DNA of 11,973 nt from Planctomycetota bacterium (GCA_016200125.1 JACQFK010000184.1:1-11973), one strand, 5' to 3'. Positions 1 to 6,929 are shown, counted from the stretch's first letter. A program made the numbers and translations. Notes: generated by a model from the letters alone, not told the origin.

Positions 1-1
1 C

Positions 2-106
2 AACATCGGCTCGCTCAAGGTGAAGGGCCTGCAGCGCAAGCAGACGCTCATCATCTGCCGGGTCCGGATCATCATCCCCGGCGAAGAGGAGCGGCGGCGC
101 TTCTGA
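2..106 (+). CDS. C-terminal end of a secretin-like protein (5' truncated by window)
   Basis: Only the last 34 codons are present, ending at a TGA at 104-106. The peptide has a hydrophobic strand (QTLIICRVRIII) followed by a charged tail (PGEEERRRF). This matches the terminal strand of secretins, where a basic segment is followed by 'LLxLVTPxII' and acidic residues. The next gene, a clear secretin, ends the same way (RRLLMLVTPEIIDLAERE), so this is probably a neighbouring paralogue in the same outer-membrane channel family. That identity is inferred from a short fragment. It could instead be another beta-rich envelope protein. Confidence 0.5.
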   Translation, partial: NIGSLKVKGLQRKQTLIICRVRIIIPGEEERRRF

Positions 107-141
107 GCGGCCGGAACATCGTGGGGACCCTGCCGGCCGCT
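106..141 (+). terminator. Hairpin directly after the upstream stop codon
   Basis: A perfect 9-base inverted repeat (AGCGGCCGG at 106-114, CCGGCCGCT at 133-141) begins inside the stop codon of the upstream gene and encloses an 18-base loop. It could protect or define the 3' end of that transcript. It lacks a following T-run, so it is not a textbook intrinsic terminator. A Rho-dependent or read-through end is equally possible. Confidence 0.4.
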
Positions 142-175
142 CACCCTGAGCGAGCGGAGCGAGTCGAAGGGTCGG
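141..175. repeat. Intergenic element resembling a dispersed GAGCGAG/TCGAAGGG repeat
   Basis: The segment runs TCACCCTGAG, then GAGCGAG twice (148-154 and 157-163), then TCGAAGGGT. Its outer arms ACCCT (143-147) and AGGGT (168-172) are complementary. From memory, close variants of 'CCCTGAGCG...CGAAGGG' occur as dispersed intergenic palindromes in many bacterial and metagenome-derived genomes. Only one copy is in this window, so its repeat status cannot be shown here. It lies between the two secretin genes, outside the ribosome binding site. Confidence 0.4.
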
Positions 176-224
176 GAAAAAGGGATATGGCATCGAACGG
201 GTTGTCCGAGGCGGTCGGGGTAGC

Positions 225-230
225 AGGAGG
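225..230 (+). promoter_or_regulatory. Strong ribosome binding site of the secretin gene
   Basis: AGGAGG is followed by a 9-base spacer to the ATG at 240. This fixes the start codon of the 881-residue secretin. The earlier ATG at 187 is out of frame. Confidence 0.85.
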
Positions 231-239
231 ACTGGTATC

Positions 240-2885
240 ATGAGCGATCGCAGCCTTCGGTTCATGACGGCGGTGGCGCTCCTCGCGCTGGCGGCGGGGA
301 TCGGCTGCGGCGGCGGGGCGGCTCCGCGAGAGGACGCCTCCCGGCCCGTGCTGCCCGACCCGGCGATCCAGGAGCCCGGCACCCCTCCGCCCTCTCCCGA
401 GACGCAGAAGGCGGTCCAGGTGCAGGCCTCGACGCCCGAGATGGAGAAGATCGCCACGGAGCTGGCCCGGGGCCGCAGCGCCCAGGAGCAGCAGCAGATC
501 TACGAATCGCAGCGCCACTACGAGGCGGCGCTCATGTTCAACAACCGGGGCGACTTCGACAAGGCGAAGATCGAGGCCCAGAAGGCGGTCGAGGCCTGGC
601 ACGAGAACGTTGCCGCCCGCAAGCTGCTCAACGACGTGAACCGCATCACCGTGGGCGGCCGGCCCGAGCTGGGCGCCCGGTCGATCGCCGAGGACGCCCG
701 CGACGACTTCCGGGTCCGCATCGAGCAGGCCCAGATCGAGATCACCAAGCACGTCCGCGACGGCGAGCGCTACCTGAACGCCCGCATGTTCGAGCAGGCG
801 GTCAAGGAGTTCGAGAACGCCGAGTTCAAGATCCTGAACATCCCCTACGAAGTGAAGGCGATGAACGACCTCCTTCCCCTCGTGAAGGACTCCATCGTCA
901 AGGCGCGCAACGCCCGGATCCTGGAGGAGCGCCGCACGGAGGAGGAGAAGAAGCGGATGGCCGAGGCCGAGGCCGCCGCCCACGAGATCGCCACCAAGCG
1001 CGAGGTGACGCGGAAGATCGCCCACCTCCTGGAGCTGGCCTACATGGCCTTCGACCAGAAGAAGTTCGACCGCTGCATCAAGCTCTGCGAGGAGATCCTC
1101 ATCATCGACCCGCACTACACCGTGGCGCGGGAGCTGAAGGAGGACTCGGAGAAGACCCGTCACAAGGAGGAGTACTTCAGCATCCTCGCCCGCAAGGTCG
1201 AGCAGTGGAAGAAGCTCACCGACGACGACGAGCAGGCGGTCATCCCCTGGTCCCAGTCCGTGCGCTTCCCCTCCCGCGAGGAGTGGGCCGAGATCTCGAA
1301 GCGCATCACCGAGTCGGTCATCAAGACCGAGGGCGGCGCGGCCGACGCCGAGGCCGACCCCGACATCCTGGCGATCAACCGCAAGCTCGACACGATGAAG
1401 ATCGACCTCGCCTTCGAGAACACGAAGCTCGAGGACATCCTGGCCTTCATCCGCGACTTCTCGGGCCTCAACATCCTCCTCGACGCGGCGGTCCGCGACA
1501 AGGTGGACCCCGACAAGCCCGTCACCTTCAAGGTGAAGGACCTGGTCCTCAAGAACGTGCTCAAGCTCCTCCTCTCGCAGTTCAACCTGGACTATCACAT
1601 CACGGAGGAGAAGGTCGTCCTGCTGACCGACCCCAAGAAGGCCGGCGGCGGCAGCGTCCTCGAGCTCCACGACATCCGCGACATCCTGGTGAAGCTGCAG
1701 GACTTCGCGGGCCCCAAGGTCGAGCTCGTGTCGCCCCAGAAGGGCGGCGGCGGCCCCCTGACGGGCGCCACCTTCACGCTGGACGAGCCCAAGGAGTCGT
1801 CGGTCGGCGAGGAGCAGATCGTCGACCTCATCAAGGAGAACATCTCGCCCGGCACCTGGGAGGGCGAACAGACGATCGAGAAGACGCCGAACCAGCAGCT
1901 GCTGGTCAACGCGCCGCCCCGCGTGCACCGCGAGCTGCGCGAGTTCCTGGGCAAGCTGCGCAGCTACACCGGCACGATGGTGTCGGTGACCTGCCGCTTC
2001 GTCTCGGCCTACGACGACTTCCTCGACGACGTCGGGGTGGACATCATCAACCGGGCGAACGCGGCCCTGCCGGGCACCGACACGCCCATGCTGGGCAACA
2101 CGTCGCTCGACGACGCCACGGGCCAGGTGGGCGCCGGCTTCTCCTCGCAGGAGACCGCGCGCATGGAATCCTGGGACGTGCGGGCCCAGACCTTCCACAC
2201 GCTGCTCAAGTTCGACCCCCTGCTGGGCATCGGCATCGACCCCACCCAGAACCGGCTGGTGAGCCAGGGCGGCCTGGGCCTCCAGTACGAGTGGCTGGGC
2301 GAGCAGGCCCTCCAGATGGCCCTCCGCGCCCTGCACAAGGGCCAGAAGGCGACGCTGGTCCAGGCCCCGCGCGTGACGGTGTTCAACACGCAGCGCTCGC
2401 ACGTGATGTTTCTCACGCAGATCGCCTACATCCAGGACTACGAGCCCCAGGTCTCGACCCTGGCCGCCGCCTATGACCCGATCATGGGCATCCTGACGAG
2501 CGGCGTGGTGCTCGACGTCCGCCCCATCGTCTCGAACGACCGCAAGTACGTCACCCTCGAGATGCGGCCCTCGCTGGCCCAGCTCCAGACGATGCGGACG
2601 GTCAGCATCCGTCCCGGCCTGAACATCCTGCTGCAGCTGCCCTACGTCGTGCTGCAGAAGGCGGAGACGACGGTGACCTGCCCGGACCGCGGGACGATCA
2701 TGATCACCGGCTTCAAGGACATCCAGATGAAGGACATGCACTCGGGCGTGCCCTTCCTCGAGGACATCCCCCTGATCAACTTCTTCTTCACCCGCAAGGC
2801 CAAGGTCGACGAGCGGCGCCGCCTGCTCATGCTCGTGACGCCCGAGATCATCGACCTCGCGGAGCGCGAGAACCAGCAGTTCTAA
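240..2885 (+). CDS. Secretin (type II/III secretion or type IV pilus family outer-membrane channel)
   Basis: The 881-residue protein should form the outer-membrane gate of a secretion or pilus-type machine. It starts with a signal peptide (hydrophobic stretch at about residues 9-19). Cys23 might be a lipidation site, but the residues before it (GIG) are a poor lipobox. Residues 80-360 are helical and charged with TPR-like segments (for example 'EAALMFNNRGDFDKAKIEAQKA'-type helices at 95-120 and 'AFDQKKFDRCIKLCEEIL' at about 270-287). An STN/N0-like domain follows (about 377-463), with the pattern LAFENTKLEDILAFI...GLNILLD. A second N-type domain (about 525-575) contains NQQLLVNAPPRVHRELREFL. 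The secretin core is about 580-875 and includes APRVTVFNTQR (709-719), GVVLDVRPIVSNDRKYVTLE (755-774), GVPFLEDIPLINFFF (826-840) and RRLLMLVTPEII (860-871). An AGGAGG site sets the start, and a strong terminator follows. The family is secure; which machine it serves is unknown because no ATPase or pseudopilin gene is in view. Confidence 0.92.
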   Translation: MSDRSLRFMTAVALLALAAGIGCGGGAAPREDASRPVLPDPAIQEPGTPPPSPETQKAVQVQASTPEMEKIATELARGRSAQEQQQIYESQRHYEAALMFNNRGDFDKAKIEAQKAVEAWHENVAARKLLNDVNRITVGGRPELGARSIAEDARDDFRVRIEQAQIEITKHVRDGERYLNARMFEQAVKEFENAEFKILNIPYEVKAMNDLLPLVKDSIVKARNARILEERRTEEEKKRMAEAEAAAHEIATKREVTRKIAHLLELAYMAFDQKKFDRCIKLCEEILIIDPHYTVARELKEDSEKTRHKEEYFSILARKVEQWKKLTDDDEQAVIPWSQSVRFPSREEWAEISKRITESVIKTEGGAADAEADPDILAINRKLDTMKIDLAFENTKLEDILAFIRDFSGLNILLDAAVRDKVDPDKPVTFKVKDLVLKNVLKLLLSQFNLDYHITEEKVVLLTDPKKAGGGSVLELHDIRDILVKLQDFAGPKVELVSPQKGGGGPLTGATFTLDEPKESSVGEEQIVDLIKENISPGTWEGEQTIEKTPNQQLLVNAPPRVHRELREFLGKLRSYTGTMVSVTCRFVSAYDDFLDDVGVDIINRANAALPGTDTPMLGNTSLDDATGQVGAGFSSQETARMESWDVRAQTFHTLLKFDPLLGIGIDPTQNRLVSQGGLGLQYEWLGEQALQMALRALHKGQKATLVQAPRVTVFNTQRSHVMFLTQIAYIQDYEPQVSTLAAAYDPIMGILTSGVVLDVRPIVSNDRKYVTLEMRPSLAQLQTMRTVSIRPGLNILLQLPYVVLQKAETTVTCPDRGTIMITGFKDIQMKDMHSGVPFLEDIPLINFFFTRKAKVDERRRLLMLVTPEIIDLAERENQQF

Positions 2886-2900
2886 ACCGTCAAACCGTTG

Positions 2901-2940
2901 AAAGACCCCCGTCGCGGAGACGCGACGGGGGTCTTTCATT
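2901..2940 (+). terminator. Intrinsic terminator of the secretin gene
   Basis: A perfect 16-base stem (2901-2916 with 2921-2936) is closed by a GAGA loop of the stable GNRA class, and the 3' arm runs into TTTCATTTT. It begins 15 bases after the secretin stop codon. The stem starts with AAAGAC and ends with GTCTTT, giving it A and T arms on both sides. No gene converges from the right, so it acts for the plus strand. Confidence 0.93.
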
Positions 2941-2992
2941 TTGGTAGAATCGAGAACGGAGAATCGCGAATCGGCGGCCGGACGGGGGATTC

Positions 2993-3021
2993 TTGATGCT
3001 CGATGCGTCCTGGGGTAGGAT
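2993..3021 (+). promoter_or_regulatory. Sigma70-type promoter of the HAD phosphatase gene
   Basis: TTGATG (2993-2998), a 17-base spacer and TAGGAT (3016-3021) form a good housekeeping promoter. The expected transcription start is near 3028, only about 3 bases before the ATG at 3031, so the mRNA may be leaderless. No Shine-Dalgarno sequence is visible before that ATG. An unpaired TGGTAGAAT at 2942-2950 lies further upstream but has no -35 partner. Confidence 0.6.
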
Positions 3022-3030
3022 CACGGCTTC

Positions 3031-3747
3031 ATGAGCCTGAAGGCGATCTTCTTCGACATCGACGACACGCTTTTCTCCACCACGGAGTTCGCCAACCGGG
3101 CGCGGCGGGGCGCGGTGGACGCGATGCGGCGCCACGGGCTGCGCCTGCCCGCCGACCACATCCTGCGCGAGCTGTCCGAGGTCATCTCGGAGTTCTCGTC
3201 GAACTACGAGCACCATTTCGACAAGCTGCTTCTGCGCCTGCCGCGGCGGGCCTTCGACGGGGTGAACCCGGCGATCCTCGTGGCGGCCGGCGTCCACGCC
3301 TACCACGATGCGAAGGTCCGCCAGCTCCGGCCCTATCCCGACGTGCCGCCGGTCCTGGCCCGGCTGGCCAGGACCGACCTCGTCCGGGGCATCATCACGG
3401 CGGGCCTGCAGCAGAAGCAGGCCGACAAGCTGCTGCGGCTCGGGTTGTACGAATATTTCACCCCCACGGCGATCTTCATCTCCGACCAGATCGGCATCTC
3501 CAAGCCCAACCCCAAGCTCTACCAGCGGGCCTGCGAGGAGGTCGGCGTCCAGCCCAAGGAGACGATGTACGTGGGCGATCATCCCACGCAGGACATCGAT
3601 CCCGCCAACGTCCTGGGCATGGTCACGGTCCACATCCGCCGCGGCCGCCACGGCTCCGAGCAGGGGCGCACGAAGGCGGTCCACGAGCTCAAGAATTTCA
3701 AAGAACTCTTGACCGTCCTCCGCAAAGACTTTAATGTACGGGCCTGA
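3031..3747 (+). CDS. HAD-superfamily phosphatase, subfamily IA, TIGR02253-like
   Basis: The 238-residue protein has all four HAD motifs. Motif I is FFDIDDT with the aspartyl nucleophile Asp9 and acid/base Asp11. Motif II is Thr123 in GIITAG. Motif III is Lys158 in ISKPNP. Motif IV is YVGDHPTQD with Asp183 and Asp188 for magnesium. It should be a cytoplasmic phosphohydrolase with a helical cap between motifs I and II. The cap segment SNYEHHFDKLLLRLP and the run AAGVHAYHDAKVRQLRPYPDV closely resemble the TIGR02253 group, which I remember mainly from archaea. The natural substrate is not predictable. The start follows a promoter that would leave almost no leader. A 117-base gap separates it from guaA, so the two may share a transcript. 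Confidence 0.88.
   Translation: MSLKAIFFDIDDTLFSTTEFANRARRGAVDAMRRHGLRLPADHILRELSEVISEFSSNYEHHFDKLLLRLPRRAFDGVNPAILVAAGVHAYHDAKVRQLRPYPDVPPVLARLARTDLVRGIITAGLQQKQADKLLRLGLYEYFTPTAIFISDQIGISKPNPKLYQRACEEVGVQPKETMYVGDHPTQDIDPANVLGMVTVHIRRGRHGSEQGRTKAVHELKNFKELLTVLRKDFNVRA
3709..3735 (+). promoter_or_regulatory. Possible guaA promoter inside the end of the HAD gene
   Basis: TTGACC (3709-3714) and TTTAAT (3730-3735) are good hexamers but are only 15 bases apart, shorter than the usual 16-18. If used, transcription would begin near 3742 and give guaA a leader of about 120 bases. The alternative is read-through from the HAD promoter. Confidence 0.25.
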
Positions 3748-3850
3748 CGGGGGCGGAAAATCGGGAATTCCGGGCGATTCCCGGAGAGGGGGATGTGGCG
3801 GCCCGCCGGTCCACCGTCGACGATTCGCAAGCCCTTGAATCAACGCCCAT

Positions 3851-3856
3851 GAGGAA
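3851..3856 (+). promoter_or_regulatory. Ribosome binding site of guaA
   Basis: GAGGAA lies 8 bases before the ATG at 3865, which supports that start. The encoded protein then begins at the normal position of the GATase domain. Confidence 0.7.
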
Positions 3857-3864
3857 CCCCTAGA

Positions 3865-5412
3865 ATGGCCGACAACGACTACGTTGGCATCCTCGACTTC
3901 GGTTCCCAGTACACCCAGCTGATCGCCCGCCGCACCCGTGAAGCCAGCGTCTACTGCGAGATCCTCCCCCCGGACGTCTCGCCCGACGCGCTCAAGAAAC
4001 ACCGCCTGAAGGGGATCATCCTCTCGGGCGGCCCCGCGAGCGTCTACCAGCGCCGCGCCCCCACCTGCGATCCGAAGATCTTCGAACTCGGCGTCCCGAT
4101 CCTCGGGATCTGCTACGGCCTCCAGCTCGGCGCGAAGCTCCTCGGCGCCAAGGTGACGGCCGCCTCCGACCGCGAGTACGGCCGCACCGACCTGGCCATC
4201 AAGAGCAGCGCCGACAAGCTCTTCCGCGGCGTGCCCAACGACACGCAGGTCTGGATGAGCCACGGCGACAAGGTCGAGGCCACGACGAAGGAGTTCGAAG
4301 TCCTCGCCTCCTCGAAGAACTGCCCCTGGGCCGCCGTGCGCCACAAGAAGCGCGCGTTCTACGGCGTCCAGTTCCATCCCGAGGTCCAGCACACGCCCTA
4401 CGGCACCCAGATCATCCGCAACTTCCTCTACGCGATCTGCGGCTGCCGCGGCGACTGGGAGATGAAGTCCTACGTCGACAACGCCATCGCCGAGATCCGC
4501 CGCACCGCGGGCAAGGACCACATCCTCTGCGCCCTCTCCGGCGGCGTCGACAGCGGCGTCGTCGCGGCCCTCGTCCACAAGGCGGTCTCCAGCCGCCTCA
4601 CCTGCGTGTTCGTCGACAACGGCCTGCTCCGCAAGGGCGAGGCCAAGAAGGTCCGCGACTTCTTCGAGAAGCGGATGCACGTGAACCTCGTCGTCGTCGA
4701 CGCCGCCAACAAGTTCCTCAACAAGCTCAAGGGCGTCACGGACCCCGAGAAGAAGCGCACGATCATCGGCCACACCTTCATCGACATCTTCAAGGCGGCC
4801 GCGCGCCCCCTCAAGCAGGTGAAGTTCCTGGCGCAGGGCACGCTCTACCCCGACGTCATCGAGTCGCGCTCGGCCAGCGGCGGCCCCTCCGCCAAGATCA
4901 AGACCCACCACAACGTGGGCGGCCTCCCCGCCGAACTGGGCTTCAGGCTCATCGAGCCGCTCCGGACGCTCTTCAAGGACGAGGCGCGCCGCATCGGCCG
5001 CGAGCTCGGCCTGCCCGAGGAGCTCGTCAAACGTCAGCCCTTCCCCGGCCCCGGCCTCGCCGTGCGCTGCCCCGGGCTGATCACGCCGGAGCGCCTCGAG
5101 GTGCTCCGGGAGGCCGACGAGATCGTCTGCCAGGAGATCGAGAAGGCGAAGCTGCAGGAGAAGGTCTGGCAGTACTTCGCCGTGCTGCTCCCCGTCAAGA
5201 GCGTCGGCGTCATGGGCGACGAGCGGACCTTCCAGGAGGTCGTCTCCGTCCGCATCGTGGAGAGCCTCGACGGGATGACCGCGGACTGGGCCCGGATCCC
5301 CTACGACGTCCTGGCCTCCATCAGCACACGCATCGTCAACGAGGTCAAGGGCGTGAACCGCGTCGTGTACGACATCAGCTCCAAGCCGCCTTCGACCATC
5401 GAGTGGGAGTAA
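3865..5412 (+). CDS. guaA: GMP synthase (glutamine-hydrolysing)
   Basis: The enzyme converts XMP, glutamine and ATP to GMP, the last step of guanine nucleotide synthesis in the cytoplasm. The 515-residue length is normal for the family. The N-terminal class I glutamine amidotransferase domain (residues 1-192) has GICYGLQLG with nucleophile Cys83 and the His171/Glu173 pair in QFHPE. The ATP pyrophosphatase domain follows, with the P-loop SGGVDS at 225-230. The XMP-binding and dimerisation part contains QPFPGPGLAVR (391-401) and the family-typical ending STIEWE. All key residues are intact. The downstream gene begins 3 bases after the stop and has its ribosome binding site inside the last guaA codons, suggesting coupled translation. 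Confidence 0.98.
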   Translation: MADNDYVGILDFGSQYTQLIARRTREASVYCEILPPDVSPDALKKHRLKGIILSGGPASVYQRRAPTCDPKIFELGVPILGICYGLQLGAKLLGAKVTAASDREYGRTDLAIKSSADKLFRGVPNDTQVWMSHGDKVEATTKEFEVLASSKNCPWAAVRHKKRAFYGVQFHPEVQHTPYGTQIIRNFLYAICGCRGDWEMKSYVDNAIAEIRRTAGKDHILCALSGGVDSGVVAALVHKAVSSRLTCVFVDNGLLRKGEAKKVRDFFEKRMHVNLVVVDAANKFLNKLKGVTDPEKKRTIIGHTFIDIFKAAARPLKQVKFLAQGTLYPDVIESRSASGGPSAKIKTHHNVGGLPAELGFRLIEPLRTLFKDEARRIGRELGLPEELVKRQPFPGPGLAVRCPGLITPERLEVLREADEIVCQEIEKAKLQEKVWQYFAVLLPVKSVGVMGDERTFQEVVSVRIVESLDGMTADWARIPYDVLASISTRIVNEVKGVNRVVYDISSKPPSTIEWE

Positions 5413-5415
5413 CCC

Positions 5416-6168
5416 GTGCCCGCGAGCGGTGAACTGCTCTTCGGAAAGATCGCCCTGAACGAGGGCTTCTGCACCCAGGCGCACATCGACGAATGCACCC
5501 GGCTGCAGCTCCAGCTCCAGTCCCCCCACCAGCCCGCGCCGCGCCTGGGCGACCTCCTCGTGGAGAAGGGCTACCTCACGGCCCAGCAGCACGTCCGGAT
5601 CCTGGAGATCCAGCAGCAGAACCTGGACCTCGTCGATCCGCTCGTGAAGAAGCGCAAGGAGTCGGTGCTCTTCTGGAAGCTCGCCATCAAGCTCGGGCTC
5701 GTCACCCCCGACGAGGTGAACCAGTGCCTGCGGCTCCAGGCCGAGCCGGGCGAGTCGCGCTCGCTGGGCGAGATCCTCGTCTTCAAGGGCTTCCTGACCG
5801 CGATCCAGGTCAAGGACATCCTGGACAAGCAGCTCAAGAAGATCATGAGCTGCCCCGCCTGCAAGCTCTCCTTCACCGTGCTCACGCTCTCAGAGGGCAA
5901 GAAGATCGACTGCCCCAAGTGCAAGGGCCCGCTCAAGGAGGGCAAGCCGACGGACTCCACCCGGACGGATGCCGAGTTCGCCACGCAGGTGATGCGTTCG
6001 GTGAAGGCGGGGCTCCCGCCGGTGGGCACGCCGAAGCCCGCCAAAGGGCCCACGGTGATGCGCCAGAAGTGCGAGTGCGTCATCTGCGAGCACGTCTTCA
6101 ACGCCGCGCTCGATGCCAGCGGCCGCGTGCAGTGCCCCTCCTGCTACACGACCTTCACGCCCCGCTGA
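5416..6168 (+). CDS. Protein with four MshEN-like 24-residue motifs and two zinc ribbons
   Basis: The 250-residue protein starts with GTG, 3 bases after guaA; GGGAG at 5405-5409 inside guaA is its ribosome binding site. Four segments of exactly 24 residues share one pattern: x-L/F-G, two hydrophobics, Gly, two mostly hydrophobic residues, spaced hydrophobics and a final Gln. They lie at residues 8-31, 43-66 (starting RLG), 85-108 and 116-139. This is the pattern of the MshEN c-di-GMP-binding/helical module of type II secretion and pilus ATPases, here in two pairs. Only the second motif keeps the Arg of RLG, so nucleotide binding is uncertain. Two zinc ribbons follow: Cys146/149 with Cys166/169, and Cys221/224 with Cys240/243, joined by a Pro-rich linker. 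There is no signal peptide or membrane segment, so it is probably cytoplasmic. Its function is unknown; a regulatory or scaffold role is a guess. Confidence 0.85.
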   Translation: MPASGELLFGKIALNEGFCTQAHIDECTRLQLQLQSPHQPAPRLGDLLVEKGYLTAQQHVRILEIQQQNLDLVDPLVKKRKESVLFWKLAIKLGLVTPDEVNQCLRLQAEPGESRSLGEILVFKGFLTAIQVKDILDKQLKKIMSCPACKLSFTVLTLSEGKKIDCPKCKGPLKEGKPTDSTRTDAEFATQVMRSVKAGLPPVGTPKPAKGPTVMRQKCECVICEHVFNAALDASGRVQCPSCYTTFTPR

Positions 6169-6222
6169 GCATCAGGCATCCAGGGAAGCGCCGGATTCCC
6201 CTCCTGACCCCTGAGGCCGCGC

Positions 6223-6816
6223 CTAGAAGCGCACTTCGACGGCCGGGCCGATGGAGTAGTTGGCGTAGCCGTGGTCCGACGCGTGGTTGAAATCGGTCAC
6301 GGTCAGCGTCTGCATCGCGACGAAGCCGATCCACACGAACTCGGAGGGACGGGCGCCCAGCATCGCCTCGAACTCGAAGAAGCCCGCCGTGTCGTTCTGG
6401 CCCACCCTCCGGAAGCGGTAGCCGCCCACGTTCGCGCCGATGCCGAACTCCAGGAAGCGGAAGGGGAAGGATCCGAACACGCCGACCCGGTACTGGCGGA
6501 TCCGGACTCCCTCGGCCGGGAGGCCCGCCGAGCCGTCCGTCCGGGTGTTCCATCCCAGGTAGCCGAGGCGGAACCCGAGGAAGGCGCGCGTGCCGTAGTC
6601 GAGCGTCACGGTCGCATCCGCGCCGAAGCCCCAGACGTTCCTGACGTGCAGGCCCCCTTCGAAGGAGGTCCAGAGCGCCATCGGCTCGATCCCGATCCAG
6701 GGATAGGGCTCGCCGTGGCCGATTCGCGGCTCGTAGTATCCGAACTTCGGCAGCTCCTCGTCGGCCGAGGGGCTCGCCAGAAGCGACTGGACGGCCAGAA
6801 CCATCAGGATGCTCAT
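6223..6816 (-). CDS. Small outer-membrane beta-barrel protein
   Basis: The 197-residue protein starts at the ATG complementary to 6814-6816, behind a GGGAGGA ribosome binding site (6821-6827). A longer reading frame starts 17 codons earlier but would overlap the promoter, so the shorter form is preferred. A short signal peptide (MSILMVLAVQSLLAS) is probably cleaved around residues 14-18. The rest alternates aromatic/hydrophobic and polar residues in beta strands rich in Gly and Tyr (for example AFLGFRLGYLGWN, FLEFGIGANVGGYRFRR). It ends in VEVRF, and a terminal Phe is the usual outer-membrane insertion signal. This suggests an eight-strand barrel. The sequence does not indicate a specific function. 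It converges on the zinc-ribbon gene with 54 bases between the stops. Confidence 0.75.
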   Translation of the reverse strand: MSILMVLAVQSLLASPSADEELPKFGYYEPRIGHGEPYPWIGIEPMALWTSFEGGLHVRNVWGFGADATVTLDYGTRAFLGFRLGYLGWNTRTDGSAGLPAEGVRIRQYRVGVFGSFPFRFLEFGIGANVGGYRFRRVGQNDTAGFFEFEAMLGARPSEFVWIGFVAMQTLTVTDFNHASDHGYANYSIGPAVEVRF

Positions 6817-6838
6817 GGGTTCCTCCCTGTCTGAGTCT

Positions 6839-6867
6839 ATTCTAGCCCGTACGGCAGGACCAGCCAA
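6839..6867 (-). promoter_or_regulatory. Promoter of the outer-membrane protein gene
   Basis: Read on the minus strand, TTGGCT (6867-6862), a 17-base spacer and TAGAAT (6844-6839) form a sigma70-type promoter. The predicted start is near 6832, giving a leader of about 16 bases that just contains the ribosome binding site. Confidence 0.65.
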
Positions 6868-6900
6868 GAATCCCCCCGATTCCGGCCGGGGCCCCGCGGC

Positions 6901-6929
6901 TTGAATCGCCCCATCCCTTGTGGTAGAAT
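6901..6929 (+). promoter_or_regulatory. Promoter of the ribonucleotide reductase gene
   Basis: TTGAAT (6901-6906), a 17-base spacer and TAGAAT (6924-6929), with TGG just before the -10 box as an extended -10, form a strong sigma70-type promoter. Transcription should start near 6936. It faces away from the minus-strand promoter, with 33 bases between the two -35 boxes. Confidence 0.75.

Noticed and set aside
141..2939. Very long open frame on the minus strand opposite the secretin gene
   Set aside because: It is antisense to a gene with clear secretin motifs, is dominated by low-complexity Leu/Asp/Val/Arg sequence, and spans the terminator. Such frames are common in high-GC DNA.
3835..3866. 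TTGAAT and TAGAAT upstream of guaA as a promoter
   Set aside because: The spacing is 20 bases and the -10 box overlaps the start codon, so any transcript would begin inside the gene.
2890..5592. Long minus-strand open frame across the HAD and guaA genes
   Set aside because: It runs through two recognisable genes and an intergenic gap with repetitive composition and no domain. It is a high-GC shadow.
6183..6200. Hairpin between the convergent zinc-ribbon and outer-membrane genes
   Set aside because: Only five base pairs (GGGAA/TTCCC) and no T-run; not convincing as a terminator.
6817..6867. Longer N-terminus for the minus-strand outer-membrane protein
   Set aside because: It would begin in the promoter and place 17 charged residues before the signal peptide. 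The ATG at 6816 has a strong ribosome binding site.
6888..6895. GGGGCCCC between the divergent promoters as an operator
   Set aside because: A short G/C palindrome is expected by chance in DNA this GC-rich, and nothing else supports binding there.
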